Below are positions 9,848 through 21,782 of a DNA stretch of 64,000 nt, piece after piece; the stretch's first letter is position 1, and each line of letters opens with the position of its first letter. Where the stretch lies: NCBI GenBank assembly GCA_023525975.1, contig CM042038.1, forward strand, positions 9,549,272-9,613,271, written 5' to 3'. The notes beneath the pieces were generated by a model that worked only from the letters and a program-made list of their open reading frames with translations, was not told the origin of the DNA and made no database searches. Source of the DNA: Smallanthus sonchifolius (Eukaryota; Streptophyta; Magnoliopsida; Asterales; Asteraceae). The translations under genes and the position numbers were made by a program.

Positions 9848-12343
9848 ATGAATTCCCAATATTCATTGGAGATTAGTCTTAGGGATATTCTTCAAGTGGT
9901 CAATCCCACAGAGGATGATTGGTCAAAACGATTTCAAGTTATTAATGATCTTCAGTCTGTTGTTCTAACTGTGGATATTCTTAGAGGTAAATAAATACAC
10001 ATCATCCTGTATTAGATTTTGTGAACTTTGTGTGATTATGTAAATTGTTTGATTATGCAAGTAGGTGCCACAGTGGAGCCATTTGGTTCATTTGTGTCTA
10101 ACCTCTTTACAAGATGGGGAGATTTAGACATCTCAATCGAGTTACCCATCCGTTCATACATTTCTACTGCTGGGAAAAAATACAAGCAAACGTTACTATT
10201 AGACGTTTTAAAAGCTTTGAGAAGTTTCGGTAAGCTTTATTTTTTCTAGATTTTGTGTATAAATATTTATATATTAATTAATATTATTGATAACATCGGT
10301 TCACAGGTGGATTTCATGGGATAAAATACATCTCCCATGCAAGAGTGCCTATCTTGAAATGTGACAGCAACAGGGGCAATATTTCTTGTGACATCTCTAT
10401 CAACAATTTGAGCGGTCAAATGAAGTCAAAATTTTTGTTTTGGATAAATGAGATTGATGTTCGTTTCCGTGACATGGTTTTAATTGTATGTGTTTTTATT
10501 CTTATATTACTAGCTATAAGCTTTGATGCAAAGAACATCCTATATGCTGATTTTGAATGATTATGTGCAGGTCAAAGAGTGGGCAAAGGCACATGGTATC
10601 AATGATCCCAAAACTGGAACCTTAAATTCTTATTCACTTAGTTTACTCATAATATTCCATTTTCAGGTTATTTTAAATGGGTTTTTTCTTTCTTTTTTCC
10701 TCCAAATTTAGCATTTTCCACTTTTTAAACACATTTTACTATATTTCTTTCAGACTTGCGAACCGCCTATTCTACCTCCTCTTAGTGAAATTTACCCTGG
10801 GAACATGGCTGCTGACCTGACTGGTATTATGTTTATATATGTTTGGAAAACTGAACGCGTGTATTTTGAAAAATATGCAATAATAATTTGTGAAACAGGC
10901 GTAAGATCTACTGCTGAGAAAAATATCGAAGACATATGTGGCGTGAACATAAACAGGATCAAAACAGATAGGTCAAGAAGGATTAATAGAAGCTCTTTGG
11001 CTGATCTCTTTATTTCATTTCTTGCAAAAGTAAGTTTCTTGTAAGCGTGGCAAAACGTTCTGGTTGGGTAACGGGCCAAAACGGGTCTTTTTAGAAAATA
11101 TCAGTTACTTGTCAATATAGTCTGTGCACGTATCAGTATCTGTTAATATTTTTGAATGATAATTCAAATCTTTTTTTATTTCAGTTTTGTGATATCAGTT
11201 TGAGGGCTTCGACACAAGGGATCAGTCCACATAATGGACAATGGGAAGACATTGATACTAACATGATATGGCAACCCAAAACTTATGCATTATTTGTACG
11301 TCTTCTAACTCTCGTGCTTGTATATGTATGCGTACGTCTATGGTTATGTTTAGGACAACACACATATATCATAAATGGGGCAAGATGGCAGGGTAGGTAA
11401 AGGTCAAAACATTTGGGTTGAAATAGGTCATTATCGGTACATGTCGTGTCAGATTGGATTGACCCGCATGTACTTTTGCTTTTTTTTTTGTATTTCTTCC
11501 AGAAATTATTAACATGTCAGTTGTAATTAAGAAACTATATTACTATAGTAATGGTCTAAATTTTTTAATAAAATGATTTAAAGGTTGTATACATTAAAAA
11601 TAGACTTTGGCGACTTTAAAATCGCTTGAGCCGTTTGACCCTGTTTTTCCTTTAGGTGTATATTTTTTATTTTGACATATTTAACGCAACCAAAATCGAC
11701 CCATTTATTACCATATGGGTTGAAGTTGCTACCTAACATAGGAAACACTGGTCACTCATATAAAAATGAACATATGAAAATCTGATTTTGCTGCTTATAG
11801 ATTGAGGACCCCTTTGAGCAACCAGTGAATTGTGCACGGGCTGTCGGGCAAAGAAACCTTCATAAGATCGCACAAGCATTTCAAAGTAGCCATGAGAAGC
11901 TGACATCCACCAACCAAATCCACCCGCTTGCTGTTCTAGTTAGGCCAGAAGTATTGAGCATCATTTCTAGATCTCATCATGCAGGCTCGGTTATCCATGG
12001 CATGAATCAGTTGAGAATTCATCCTCATGTTCACACAAGCCTGGTTAGGGCCCCAACTGGGACTCATTTGCAGACGTACAACGGTAATCATTACCAAAAT
12101 AGGAATGGCAGTTCACAGACTCATAGAGGTGCACATGCACCCACACAAGTGCAGCAACGATACACGTATCAAAACAGTCCAAACAAGAGGGTCAATCAGA
12201 GACCTTTGCAGGGAGGTCAAAGTACAAGTCAAAGTCAAAGTCAAGGTGATCCTGGGTCTAACAACGACATGCATGAGAGGGACCCAAACAATGGGCAGTC
12301 TTCTCAAAATCTACAGGTTCAGCAGAGGGAGGGTACGATCTGA
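9848..12343 (+). CDS. HESO1: HESO1-type terminal uridylyltransferase
   Basis: Terminal nucleotidyltransferase that adds uridines to the 3' ends of unmethylated small RNAs and RISC-cleaved fragments, marking them for decay. Exons by splice consensus and frame: 9848-9986, 10065-10229, 10307-10485, 10571-10666, 10754-10823, 10899-11029, 11185-11295, 11801-12343. They join into 477 residues; Arabidopsis HESO1 has about 511. The nucleotidyltransferase core has GSF at 54-56 and catalytic aspartates D66 and D68 (GDLDISIEL), with the third at D130 (ISCDISINN). The PAP-associated region follows (VKEWAKAHG, NSYSLSLL, EDPFEQPVN). The tail is rich in Gln, Asn, Ser and His, as in HESO1. The start is the first in-frame ATG after the acceptor and matches the family N-terminus. 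It converges with the PMT11-like gene. URT1 is the less likely alternative because the long URT1 N-terminus is absent. Confidence 0.93.
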
Positions 12344-12913
12344 GAAATGAGTAGGTTTTGGAAACAAATAGCTGTGCTGGAAATGGGACTGTTTGGTTGT
12401 TATACCCTTTGGAGTTTTTTTTTAACAGAATTAAAATTGGTAGGAATTGAACTTGGATCAACACTTGGGGAATGATTTGTAATAGTGTCTTTGACTCGAC
12501 CTTGATTGATTTTCATATACAACCTAGTATTGTTAATTGTCCGGTTTGACTAGTTTTGACAGGATTTTCATGCCAAACCAGTAACTATGGTTTTGGTAAA
12601 TAACATACCAAACTGGCTATGTTGTTTGATGGTTTGCGCCGTTCTTTTTAAGGTTATTATTTACAAATTATTTTTCATGAATTTATGTAAAAAGCTTAAT
12701 TTTGAGAGAATAATGACGGGTACAAAATGTGGAATTGGGAAAGTCAAAGATAAAAAAATGCTACGTTTGAAATTTAATATTACATTTTGGGAATTTTCCC
12801 ATAAAATAAACATTACATGTGTTAGTGAGATAGAACAAGAACAGCAAGAGATCTACTATTAATTTTTTGTTTCACAAGTTATAAAAATGCCTATAGAATT
12901 GTTACTAAGTTTA
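12344..12913. other. 3' regions of two convergent genes
   Basis: 570 bases separate the HESO1 stop from the PMT11-like stop. The sequence is AT-rich and must hold both 3' untranslated regions. A good poly(A) signal cannot be singled out by eye. Confidence 0.6.
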
Positions 12914-15786
12914 TTACTTGAGGCGTTTATCGCATATCAGAACTCTGTAACTTGCATGAGGCCCTTCAGCGGTATCCCTTACGGTTACACGCCAACCGAT
13001 TGCCTTCCCGATTTCTTGAAGTTCATCCATCACCACAACAGAATCACGAATGTACACGTGTCCCCCGGGTCTTAATATTCTGTTCATCTCAAGCATGATA
13101 CTTGAAATATTGCATCTGATACATATCAAACCAAAACACAAGGTAAATAAAAATAAAAATAAATATTATGCATTAATCTTTTTAAAGAAAAAAAAATACC
13201 TTTTTTGCTCAACTGAGAACAGACCCGCTGCATGCAAGAGATCATAGGTTCTTGGGTACGTGTCAAACGGTTCACACCTACGGTCATATGGTTATTATAG
13301 ACGTCAAAATGGTTATTAGCAAAGAACAAGAACAACGATGATTAAGCGGAATGATTAGCAATTTGTACCAATCATGCATAACTCCCAGAAGTCCACGGTC
13401 ATAAATAACAGGCAAGGTGTTTGGACCACTAACAGGAACAACATTCATAACCCAGCAATCTAGATGATTATCAATCAAGGCTGCTGCAAATCTACAAGAA
13501 CAAGGATATTGATCTTAGAAATAAAAATAAAAGATAAATTTATAAAATGATGGAATAAAAGAATATACCCTCCAAATCCGGCTCTCATGTCCATAACATT
13601 TCTGAGCTTGAATTTTTTCCGATGTAAAGACCGGACATAACTATCTACTATCTCTTTCCAGTATTTTGATTCTGCTTTAAACAGATCTTTTCTAGACACA
13701 AATGCATCAAAAGTTATGGTTTGGAGCCTTTCGGGTGGATTACGCAATCTTGCGGGCCATGTGGTAATGTTTGCTCTTGATTTATCGTCAGGCAGTGGAG
13801 TGATACATGGCTTTAAATCAACATACCTAAAATGACAATAAATGGATATAATAAGTTTATATTAAATAAAATATCAATTAAGAAATTTGAAGAATAATTT
13901 ACCAAACATCGTCTGGGTTATCCTGGTTATCACACAATGGAGGTTGGGTCTCTGAAGCGCGGTTGAAATAGCAACTGTTGTCAACGGGTTTCTGCCATAT
14001 TGCAATGTATCCCTCTTTCTTCAGCAGATTCCAACATAGGCGATTTGTAAGGTTCATCATCTCTAAAAGTAACAAAATAAAAATGAAGTTATATCTAAAC
14101 AGATTTTTTTATCATTTTAGTATCTCAAAAGGGGCCTGCTATACAGACACCAGGTCACGTCATCATACGGGTCGTATGACATGACGAAAATGGTCATACA
14201 TACCGTATGACTTTGTCAGTAGTCACATCAGTCACTTTCATGTCAGTGTACCACATCATATGGCCGCATAGTTTGACGATTCCACCCCATCACCCATGTA
14301 AACAAATTATTGCCCGTATGATGTACTAGTTTAACGCGTTATACGACCCGTACGACATGCTAGTACTCCTTTAGACACATCCATCTCAAAATAGGTAAAG
14401 GAATAGAATTATTAGAACTACATGATAGTTTTACCTTCCCATTGTTGTTCTAGGAGTGGTTCATGCTTGTAAACTGGTTGTGCTGCCCAGACAAAATATC
14501 CTCCTGCCCGAAGCAATCTGTTGACCTCAAGCAGCAAAATCCCATCTACAATGTAATAAATGATTCATGTATTAAGCAGAATAACATAGCTACTTGTTCT
14601 TCTTTGCAATCAAAAGTAACAGTCAATCACCATGAAAGCTTACCATCACGAGTCCAATTAACTCTGCATCTTGAACAATGAATTAAATCAAACGCCTGGC
14701 TCGGATAAGGCAACCGCCTTGTAGCAAAAGCAGCCACCATTGCAGGCACGCCACGCTCAAGTGCAAACTGAATCTGATTCTCGTGCACATCTTTTGGAGC
14801 AACAGATAAAGTGAGTACATCTCTTGAAGTCAGATATGCACCAAAACTTGCAACACCACAACCAACATCTAAAACAACACGGGTATGATGCCCAAATGTA
14901 ATCTCAGGAATCATCTACAAAACACAAATCAATATTATAGAACAACTGCCACGAAACTATAAGTCAAATTGTAGAAAAGTTTATACCTTTGAAATCTGAT
15001 CTATGTACTGATCTGCACCATGTATGAACTGTGTGCCACCTCCAGGAAACCTGAATTTATCCTTGTTTACAACAATCCAGTTTTGACCACCCTTATATTC
15101 AGCTAACTGTGCATGTGGAACATTGCTATACCACACCTGTGTTAATTCACAAAACCATCATCAAATTCACAAACAATGTTGAAACATAGCAAGTTAATTC
15201 TTAATGTTGCATAAAATTTCATCCAAATTCACAGTAAAATAACCTCATCGCGACTTCTTGGCCAGGGGATCGGAGCTTTGTAACCCTTGGCCACCGCCCT
15301 AACCCTAACCCTAACTCCATCATCATCGGCGTTCATCACTTCCGTCTCGTTGTTCCAGCTCTCCGATACATCCGGATCAAACTCTCCGACCTCAAAATCA
15401 TTCCTCATCACCCCGTTCTCATCCACCAGCCCCACCCTCTGCACTACCGGAGGCGGTGGCGGTGGAGGAGACTGAGAAAGCAAATCAGATTCTGGAACCG
15501 GAGTTAATGAGTGATCATCCGTATTGTTGGTTAAAGAGGTAATGTCTAGGGTTTTATTGTAATTTGGGGAAATTGAGATCGAGAGGGTTTTGGAATTTGC
15601 ATTTGCATTTGAGTTGGAATTGAAGAAAATAACCTGTTGATAATTGTCGTCGGACCAGCGTTTACCGATGTAGAAGAAAGCTAAAGCTAGCAACACGAAT
15701 CCGGTAGATTTTACCACAACTGAAGATCTTAACAGATCAAATCCTTTCATCTTTGCAATCACATTAATCGAATTCCTTCTCCCCAC
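12914..15786 (-). CDS. PMT11: PMT11-like Golgi methyltransferase (DUF248), internal block missing
   Basis: Putative S-adenosylmethionine-dependent methyltransferase of the plant PMT family, type II Golgi proteins thought to methylate cell-wall polysaccharides. Exons in transcription order: 15786-15244, 15136-14987, 14914-14644, 14545-14435, 14062-13903, 13826-13569, 13491-13369, 13277-13200, 13115-12914. All are GT-AG and keep frame, giving 631 residues. A membrane anchor lies at about 24-42, then an Asn/Ser-rich and proline-rich stem. The SAM motif LDVGCGVASFGAYL is at 246-259, followed by LIHCSRC, the second domain (RNVMDMRAGFGG) and the C-terminal ILRPGG and EGPHASYR. Arabidopsis PMT11 has about 694 residues. 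The shortfall is one gap: the MCP...EYIPCLDN...ERHCP...CLVPPP block is absent between RVRVRAV and AKGYKAPIPWP. Function may therefore be impaired. Two ATGs occur in frame near the start; the upstream one was used. Confidence 0.88.
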
Positions 15787-16100
15787 ACGCTAACCTTATC
15801 TTCATAAACAAAAACCTACAATTCAACAATATTTGTGCGTATTTTGGCCTCCATTAAAGAAGAGGGTTAAAAGTTCAGCTGTGTTGGCAATACTCCGAAA
15901 TTTTTGCTTCATACAGACTAAGTGTAGCCCTAAACGACGCCTCTGTATATGTATAAGAGAGATTGTATGTATAGGTATGTCGTATGTGTATGTAACTGTT
16001 TCTGTGTGTCTGTATGCTTGATTTAGAAGAAGTAGAAGAGAGAAGAGAGAATGTTTACGTCATCATTTTCGCTTGCTGCTTGCCAGTGAGATACATACAT
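15787..16100 (-). promoter_or_regulatory. 5' leader and promoter region of the PMT11-like gene
   Basis: Upstream of the minus-strand start codon. On the coding strand the far part contains TCTCTTCTCTCTTCTACTTC, a pyrimidine-rich stretch common in plant leaders. No TATA box is clear. The boundary is arbitrary. Confidence 0.4.
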
Positions 16101-16219
16101 TTAGAACAATTTCAAGGGATCAAATTGAAGTTATCAAATGATAAAAAATGTATAACTAATTAAATTAAACAATAAAATAAATACTTCTCAGAAAAACACT
16201 AGAAAAAGCCCAAATCAAT

Positions 16220-17300
16220 TTAATTCATCTTCCATCTGCACATGGATCTAATGCATGCAGCCGCGAGTGTTGCTGCTACTGATGCAGTTGTTTCTAGGAT
16301 AATTGTTCTACATATTCACACCTTTCTTCATCACCACTACAAACAAACAAACAAAACATGACATTAATATCCTATGCTACAATGATCAATCAAAATATTC
16401 AAACTTCACAGTTTTTTATTGGCATATTTCAGACATATGTCCTTGAGTTTTGAACAATAATGTCTATCAGCAAAACCTAAAGTTGTTGCAACCGTATCAA
16501 CATTAATTTCTTCACCTAATTTTGCTTCACACAACTGTTTTAACCTCCAACAGTTCAGTTATGCATGTTGATGTGGAGGACATTAAATCAGGAACTGTAT
16601 CTGAGTAAATAAACAAAAGCATAGCCTGCAAAAATATCTCTATAATTGATTTACCATAAATCAATCAGATTAAAATATATTCAATTTTTATTACTTACTT
16701 TAAAAATGGAGGGTTCAACTTCCTTCAACTCTACCTCATCTATGATAGGGTTTCCAAGAAGCCCGAAAAATTGGGCACTAAATACATACCCCTAGTATCA
16801 CTTTGTGGGCCTTGAAAGTCTGGTCACTAACACGGAGAACAACATCGCAGCCCGTTTCATTTTCCAACAAATACTTGAGATTTTGCCATGTTAGATGGTA
16901 TAGAAGTGGTGAAATGACTAACAACGCCAACTGTGCAATGCATTGAAAGGCAATCATCCTTTAGATAACCGGATGCCTCCAAACTGACCCTTTTCAAGAA
17001 CCGTTCGTGACCCCTGAAATGCTACTTGGATGAGGAAAATAACAGACTAAAGCAACCACTAGTTCATCGAAGTACAGGATAAATAATGGACCTTGATTTA
17101 GTAACAACTAATTCAAACAATGAGAATACTAATAAGGTCTGCTGTGACTATGAACTTTGTGTTGTCCTTTGCTACTCTGATCCAACAAAGTAAGCTCAAA
17201 CAACACCCTCACTTCCGAACCGTGGCTGGCCAAAGCAATGAACACCGAAACGTAAATTGAATTATCCTCTCAATAGTTATCTTATGAGTGAAATTTTAAC
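16220..17300 (-). pseudogene. BTB/POZ-MATH (BPM-like) pseudogene
   Basis: BPM proteins are substrate adaptors for CUL3 ubiquitin ligases, with an N-terminal MATH and a C-terminal BTB domain. Minus-strand pieces in family order: the end of the MATH domain (EDNSIYVSVFIALAS, then VLFELTLLDQSSKGQHKVHS) at 17270-17150; ERFLKRVSLEASGYLKDDCL at 17010-16945; the BTB start (NETGCDVVLRVSDQTFKAHK) at 16865-16800; AQFFGLLGNPIIDEVELKEV to 16695, followed by a normal GT donor; AMLLFIYSDTVPDLMSS; LCEAKLGEEINVDTVATTLG and ADRHYCSKLKDICLKYAN to 16410; and a last exon near 16335-16220. The first half of MATH is missing. There is a frameshift before the BTB start, internal losses (AARSPVF and the AAADRY region), and frameshifts in the LCEAKL exon and the last exon. 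Introns remain, so it is a decayed gene and not a processed copy. Confidence 0.88.
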
Positions 17301-18534
17301 GGTTGTTACTGTTGCTGTTGCGAAAGGACAGAAAAAGAAAAGTAGCAAACAATGTTTTCAGAACCGCATCGGAAAACAAACCGACCCAATGTTCAGAATT
17401 TTACACTTTTAGCCCCTGAAAATTGGGCTAAATACCATTCCAACCTAATACTTACATTTTCTTAAATTTTGGAGTGTTACATCTTTGTACCAAAAGTTAG
17501 AATAGTCTTGATTAAGTGTGCATTTCACACCTTCTGACTTGCATCAATCTATATTCTAACTCCTTCCAATTACACCAAAAGACATTGATAACACTAAAAT
17601 CACCAACAATTAATATTCACATAAGGTACTCGAATAGTTCTGACTTCCCATTTCATGCTTATGATCATTGTTTGACAGGCTAGTGATATACAATGTTTCC
17701 TTTTGCAGTTTAGATTGTTTGGCATATGTGATGAATATGGTGGTTCAGCTCCTACCTCATATGTTGGCAAGTCAGTATTTCTTTCTCGCTCTTGTTTCCT
17801 CTCTTCTTTATGAATCCATCTATTTTAGGATTATTTGAATCTCTCATGTGTGAACTATTTCATAGTCGTTTTTTATTTTATTAATAATCGTACCTCAAGC
17901 CATTGGTTTCGTTCATAAATTTTGTGGTTTCATTAGTTAGGCTAAACCATCAAATATATGGAAGAAAATAAGTAAAGGTATATTTCTAGAATTTGGTTTT
18001 TTTTACCTTATATCATAGTGTCAATTTAAATACTAAATATATAGAATTATTTGTTTTGGATGTATTAGTTTTATAGTTTTAGGTTATGATTAGTTTTAAC
18101 TACTAGGATTAGGAATTAGAGTTTCTGTAAACTTAGCGAGTACACATGATTGAGAATTAGAGTTTGTGTAAACTTAGTGATCGCAAAGGATTGGGAATAA
18201 GAGTTCGTTTGAGAATTAGAGTTGGTTTGAGTCCGACCTAACCCGAAAAATTTGTAACTCGAGTTGATAGACATTAAAACACCGAAACTTAATGATCCCA
18301 TTGAGAAAATTTTCTCGCTCCACCACTACATGCGACGGAATGCATGGGACTGTGTTGCGAGTGATCCACTACTACTAGGTAGCTAATAACAGAATCTTGG
18401 CCAAAATAACAATTTCAAATATACAGGGATCCAGCAATAAATTCCAAAAAGTGAAAAAAATAAACAGGAACTAATTAAATGGTAAAATCTGATAAATTAA
18501 ACAATTAAATAAAATACGTGTGGAATTAATAGTT
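17301..18534. other. intergenic sequence beyond the BPM relic
   Basis: AT-rich. The upstream half of the BPM gene would be expected here but was not recognised. A short repeat of GAATTAGAGTTTGTGTAAAC occurs near 18115-18180 and belongs to no known gene. Confidence 0.4.
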
Positions 18535-18625
18535 CAGCTTGATATTGTCCACAACCACTGATTGTATTGTTTCTAGGACATATTTCCGCCCTTCTTTCTT
18601 CATCACCTCTACATACAAAAATACA
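18535..18625 (-). pseudogene. second copy of the BPM-like last exon
   Basis: The minus strand reads VMKKEGRKYVLETIQSVVVD and ends NIKLNY plus a stop, in one open frame. The last exon of the BPM relic (16335-16220) has the same start and a broken frame. This copy is an isolated exon, which suggests that part of the BPM gene was once tandemly duplicated. The family call rests on its similarity to the first copy. Confidence 0.55.
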
Positions 18626-18678
18626 ACATTAAAATTCATCAAAATCAATAAAATCCAACTTAGATTCTAGTTTCTTCA

Positions 18679-18745
18679 CAGGGCCGGCCTTGAACATGTG
18701 TTGGTTGGGCGACCGCTCAGGGCCCGGTTTTTCTGGGGGCCTAAA
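18679..18745 (+). mobile_element. hAT-type terminus
   Basis: CAGGGCCGGCCTTGAACATG at 18679 followed by GGGCGACCGCTCAGGGCCC is a typical plant hAT terminal inverted repeat start. The matching right terminus was not found, so the element is probably truncated by the Helitron remnants that follow. Confidence 0.5.
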
Positions 18746-18951
18746 ATTATAAATTATATAAAAATATATTTAATATAAATTGAGTTTAAAAAATAAATTA
18801 AATGATGAGCCATGTACAAATTAATAGGAGAGAGAAACGAGAAAATGAGAATTATGAGGCCTATAAATGTGACGAGTGTCCTCTGCTACACGTGTCATGT
18901 AAAAACTTTTATTTATTATATAGTAAAGATATAGATATAGATATATATTAT

Positions 18952-19355
18952 GTTAGAAACTCGATATATTACACAAGTTGAATACATGCAATTTTATATG
19001 CTTAGTAATAAAAATTTACATATTTATGACATATTATATGGTTTTTAATAAAAAAATTAGAAACGTTATATAGTTATTTCTTAAAAATGTTTTATAAAAA
19101 GAATGAAAAAAGATGTTCAATTTATAAAAATGTGTTATGAACAAACCTATTTTTTTTAAATAAAAACATTTTATTAAATGAATTATAGAAATCATCATTA
19201 ATAAAGGAAAGAGAGGTGGTAACAAAAATTTATAAAAACAATTAAAGAAATTTGTATAATTAATAGGAGAGAGAGACGAAAAAAACTAAGGACGCACATG
19301 AAAGTGACAAGTGTCCCATCAAAACTTTTATTTATTAGAAACTATAGATATAGAT
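18952..19355 (-). mobile_element. degenerate non-autonomous Helitron
   Basis: The minus-strand 3' end has lost CTAG but keeps the hairpin-like CTTGTGTAATATATCGAG. The 5' end near 19346-19360 has the TCTATAT...AATAAATAAA head followed after a short gap by GACACTTGTCAC. A second 5' head lies at 18900-18925 and belongs to a neighbouring, truncated copy. Confidence 0.5.
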
Positions 19356-19630
19356 ATAGATTTAATTAAATTAAAATCAGAATGATAAAAATTTAGTAAT
19401 TTTTAACTACATAAAAGTCTCTTTTTCTTTTTATGTAAAATCTTAAATTTGTATCCACATGGCATGTCACTCACACCCCGGCTTTTGGACCCCAAGCTTA
19501 CTACCAGCAGTAGGTACATCTCACTAATTTATTTTATTGATTGAGTTTTATACGCAATTGAAAATAGATGATTAAAGAGTTGGAATAGCTCAAAACATGC
19601 TTTTACATCAAAACAAGGATTTACACCTTG

Positions 19631-19780
19631 ATGATTACAACAACCATATCCAGTGAAATCTCAGTAATAACAAAGTTATCGGTAGGGTCTGGGGAGGGTC
19701 GGATGTACACAAACCATACCCCTATCCAAAAGGATAGAAAGACTACTTCCAGAGACACCCCGACTCTAAAAACATTCTCA
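19631..19780 (-). mobile_element. TS-like tRNA-derived SINE, 3' part
   Basis: On the minus strand the order is GGGGTATGGTTTGTGTACAT, CCGACCCTCCCCAGACCCTA, then GAGATTTCACTGGATATGG and TTGTTGTAATC. This matches the 3' body and TTG-repeat tail of the TS SINE family known from Solanaceae and other asterids. The tRNA-like head was not identified. Confidence 0.6.
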
Positions 19781-20393
19781 CGACCTAGAAAATGTATGCA
19801 ATAGAGTTAATCACATTGAATCTACACAGCAAACAACATAAGCTATAATAATAATAAAAAAAGTATTAATAAGCTTTAATAGCAGAAAAAAATGAAAAAG
19901 TGTAAGTAGTAAGAAAGTGAAGATAGTATAGATAACATCATATAGATACACAAAACCATGCTTAGGCCACTGCATATCTAGATAAAACTAAGCCCCTAAG
20001 ATAAAGCTAAGACTCATATGTTTCTCTCCCTCTAAAAGTTCTTAACCTTAATCATATGCCACCACAAAGTCCTATCCTCGACCATGTCCTCAGAGATGTA
20101 AGTCTAACAAATCATGCATAATCTACTCATCCCAAGTCGTTTACACCCTGATGATTACGAAACATAATTTGTACATTGATAAACAAGGATTTTAGTCATT
20201 AAAACATGTGTCAGCAACGTAGAGGTCCCTTCAAGGATCCGCAACGGATCGTTATCACCTGGTGACGGTCCATTACAGTCTATTTCTCCTAATTTTTCAC
20301 TTTTGGTCCTTGGGGTTTTGTATAATTACAATTCTAGTACTTCTGGTTTTATTTTGTACAAATTGGGATCATTACTTTTAACGGGTGTTACAT
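19781..20393. other. intergenic sequence, no gene seen
   Basis: AT-rich with repeat-like fragments. One stretch, GAGATGTAAGTCTAACAAA near 20093, resembles the LINE remnant near 33118, so part may be LINE-derived. Confidence 0.35.
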
Positions 20394-20546
20394 GGCATCG
20401 TCGAAAATATGCTGGTGAAGATCGACAAGTTCATATTTCCTGTGGACTTTGTCATTTTAGATATGGACGAGGATGAAAAGGTACCACTCATTCTGGGCCG
20501 ACCATTTTTAGCTACTGCACAAGCATTGATTAATGTTAGAGGAGGC
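20394..20546 (+). pseudogene. Ty3/Gypsy protease fragment
   Basis: One open frame reads GIVENMLVKIDKFIFPVDFV, then ILDMDEDEKVPLILGRPFLA and TAQALINV. This is the C-terminal half of the aspartic protease of Athila/Tat-type Gypsy elements, with the conserved LILGRPFLA. Nothing on either side continues the polyprotein, so it is an isolated relic of about 50 codons. Confidence 0.8.
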
Positions 20547-20639
20547 GGTTGAGGGGTAGTCCTGGTGGCGGTGGTAGGGGTTGGCGGTCGTCGACGACGG
20601 GTTTTGGGGATGCGGATTTCACAATGTTGAGTGGTCGAG

Positions 20640-20840
20640 GATTCCATTTCCTTTTGGTGAATTCCTTCACAATTTGGAAGGAATTTAAAAATCCTTTGTT
20701 TGAAACTCTTGTCTCAACCAAGCACACTGAAAAAAGGAATTTAGATTCCAATTCCAACAAATTATGCAAACCAAACGCATTGAAAAATGGAATTCAGATT
20801 CCAATTCCATTAAATTATGGCTAACCAAACGCACCCATAG
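20640..20840. mobile_element. MITE-like GAATTCC-rich repeat
   Basis: Several copies of GGAATTnnnATTCCAATTCC and of ACCAAACGCA occur here, ending GGCTAACCAAACGCACCC. This style is common in plant MITEs. Exact ends and target duplication were not resolved. Confidence 0.4.
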
Positions 20841-21782
20841 TTTCCATTGCAAAGGGCCAAAGGTCACGTAGAGGAAGTCAGAAACAAGTCGGAGAGAAAA
20901 TTGTGGAACACAGTATGTCTATGTTTAAATGTATATGATTTTGATTTCAAATATGCACTAGAAAGTCGGAAACAAGTCTGAGCATGATGATGCACTGTAT
21001 CACATAAGAAAATGATGCTACAAAAACCACATGGCTAAATCTTTGATATTGCTGGCTGCAATGTTGTGTTTTATGTCTAGTGCATTTTTACAAGCTGGAA
21101 TTGCATTTTTATGGTTTTTTTTACATCATTCATATTATTGCAGCCTCTCAAAGTGCAGCCCAAAAACTTGTTCATTTTTACAAGGTGGAATTCATATTTA
21201 TTTGGTTCGGTTCTAACAATTGCATTTGGTTTTGAAGATCATAAGTATTTAGAAATGTTTTTGGTTTTGTTTTATTCATGTATGTATGCATTCGATTTTA
21301 AAGATCAAGTTTGAATGCATTTGATTTGTTACAAGTTTGATAAGTATGCATTTGGTTTTGTTCTTATCTTCGCGGTTGGTCCTGTTTTGACATGTTAATC
21401 AGTCCTAAAACAAACCACTGTTTGAGATTGCTTTATGATTGTTTCACTAAAACCTACTCAATACCAAATATATATACAAATAAAAAGCATAGAAATCCAT
21501 AAGATTGAAAAATTAAGTTGCAAAATGGTGGTCTCAAGGCTTCCTCTAATAAACATAAACATGAACATAAAACTGAAAGTATTATTATTCGATTACATAA
21601 AATCCCAATTCTAACTCTAAAATCTAAATACTCTCATTTAGTAATCCCCCAAAACAATTTAAATTATTTATTGGACTAATAGTTCTAGTCAACAGCCCGG
21701 TCCGCATACATCACAAACACATAATAAGCTGGTGTTAAAATCTAATTGTACAACGTTTTGGAGGAAGAACATATCATTTCTT
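20841..21782. other. intergenic sequence and P5CS 3' flank
   Basis: No gene was recognised. GCATTTGGTTTTG and GCATTT/ACAAG words recur between 21040 and 21360. The part next to 21782 must contain the P5CS 3' untranslated region. Confidence 0.4.

Noticed and set aside
15298..15316. Interstitial telomere repeat (CCCTAA)3
   Set aside because: Only about three units, of the CCCTAA and not the plant CCCTAAA type, within PMT11 coding sequence; better read as a short coding repeat.
20549..20824. ORFs on both strands around 20540-20830
   Set aside because: They cross a Gypsy protease relic, a GC-rich low-complexity stretch and a MITE-like repeat without any domain.
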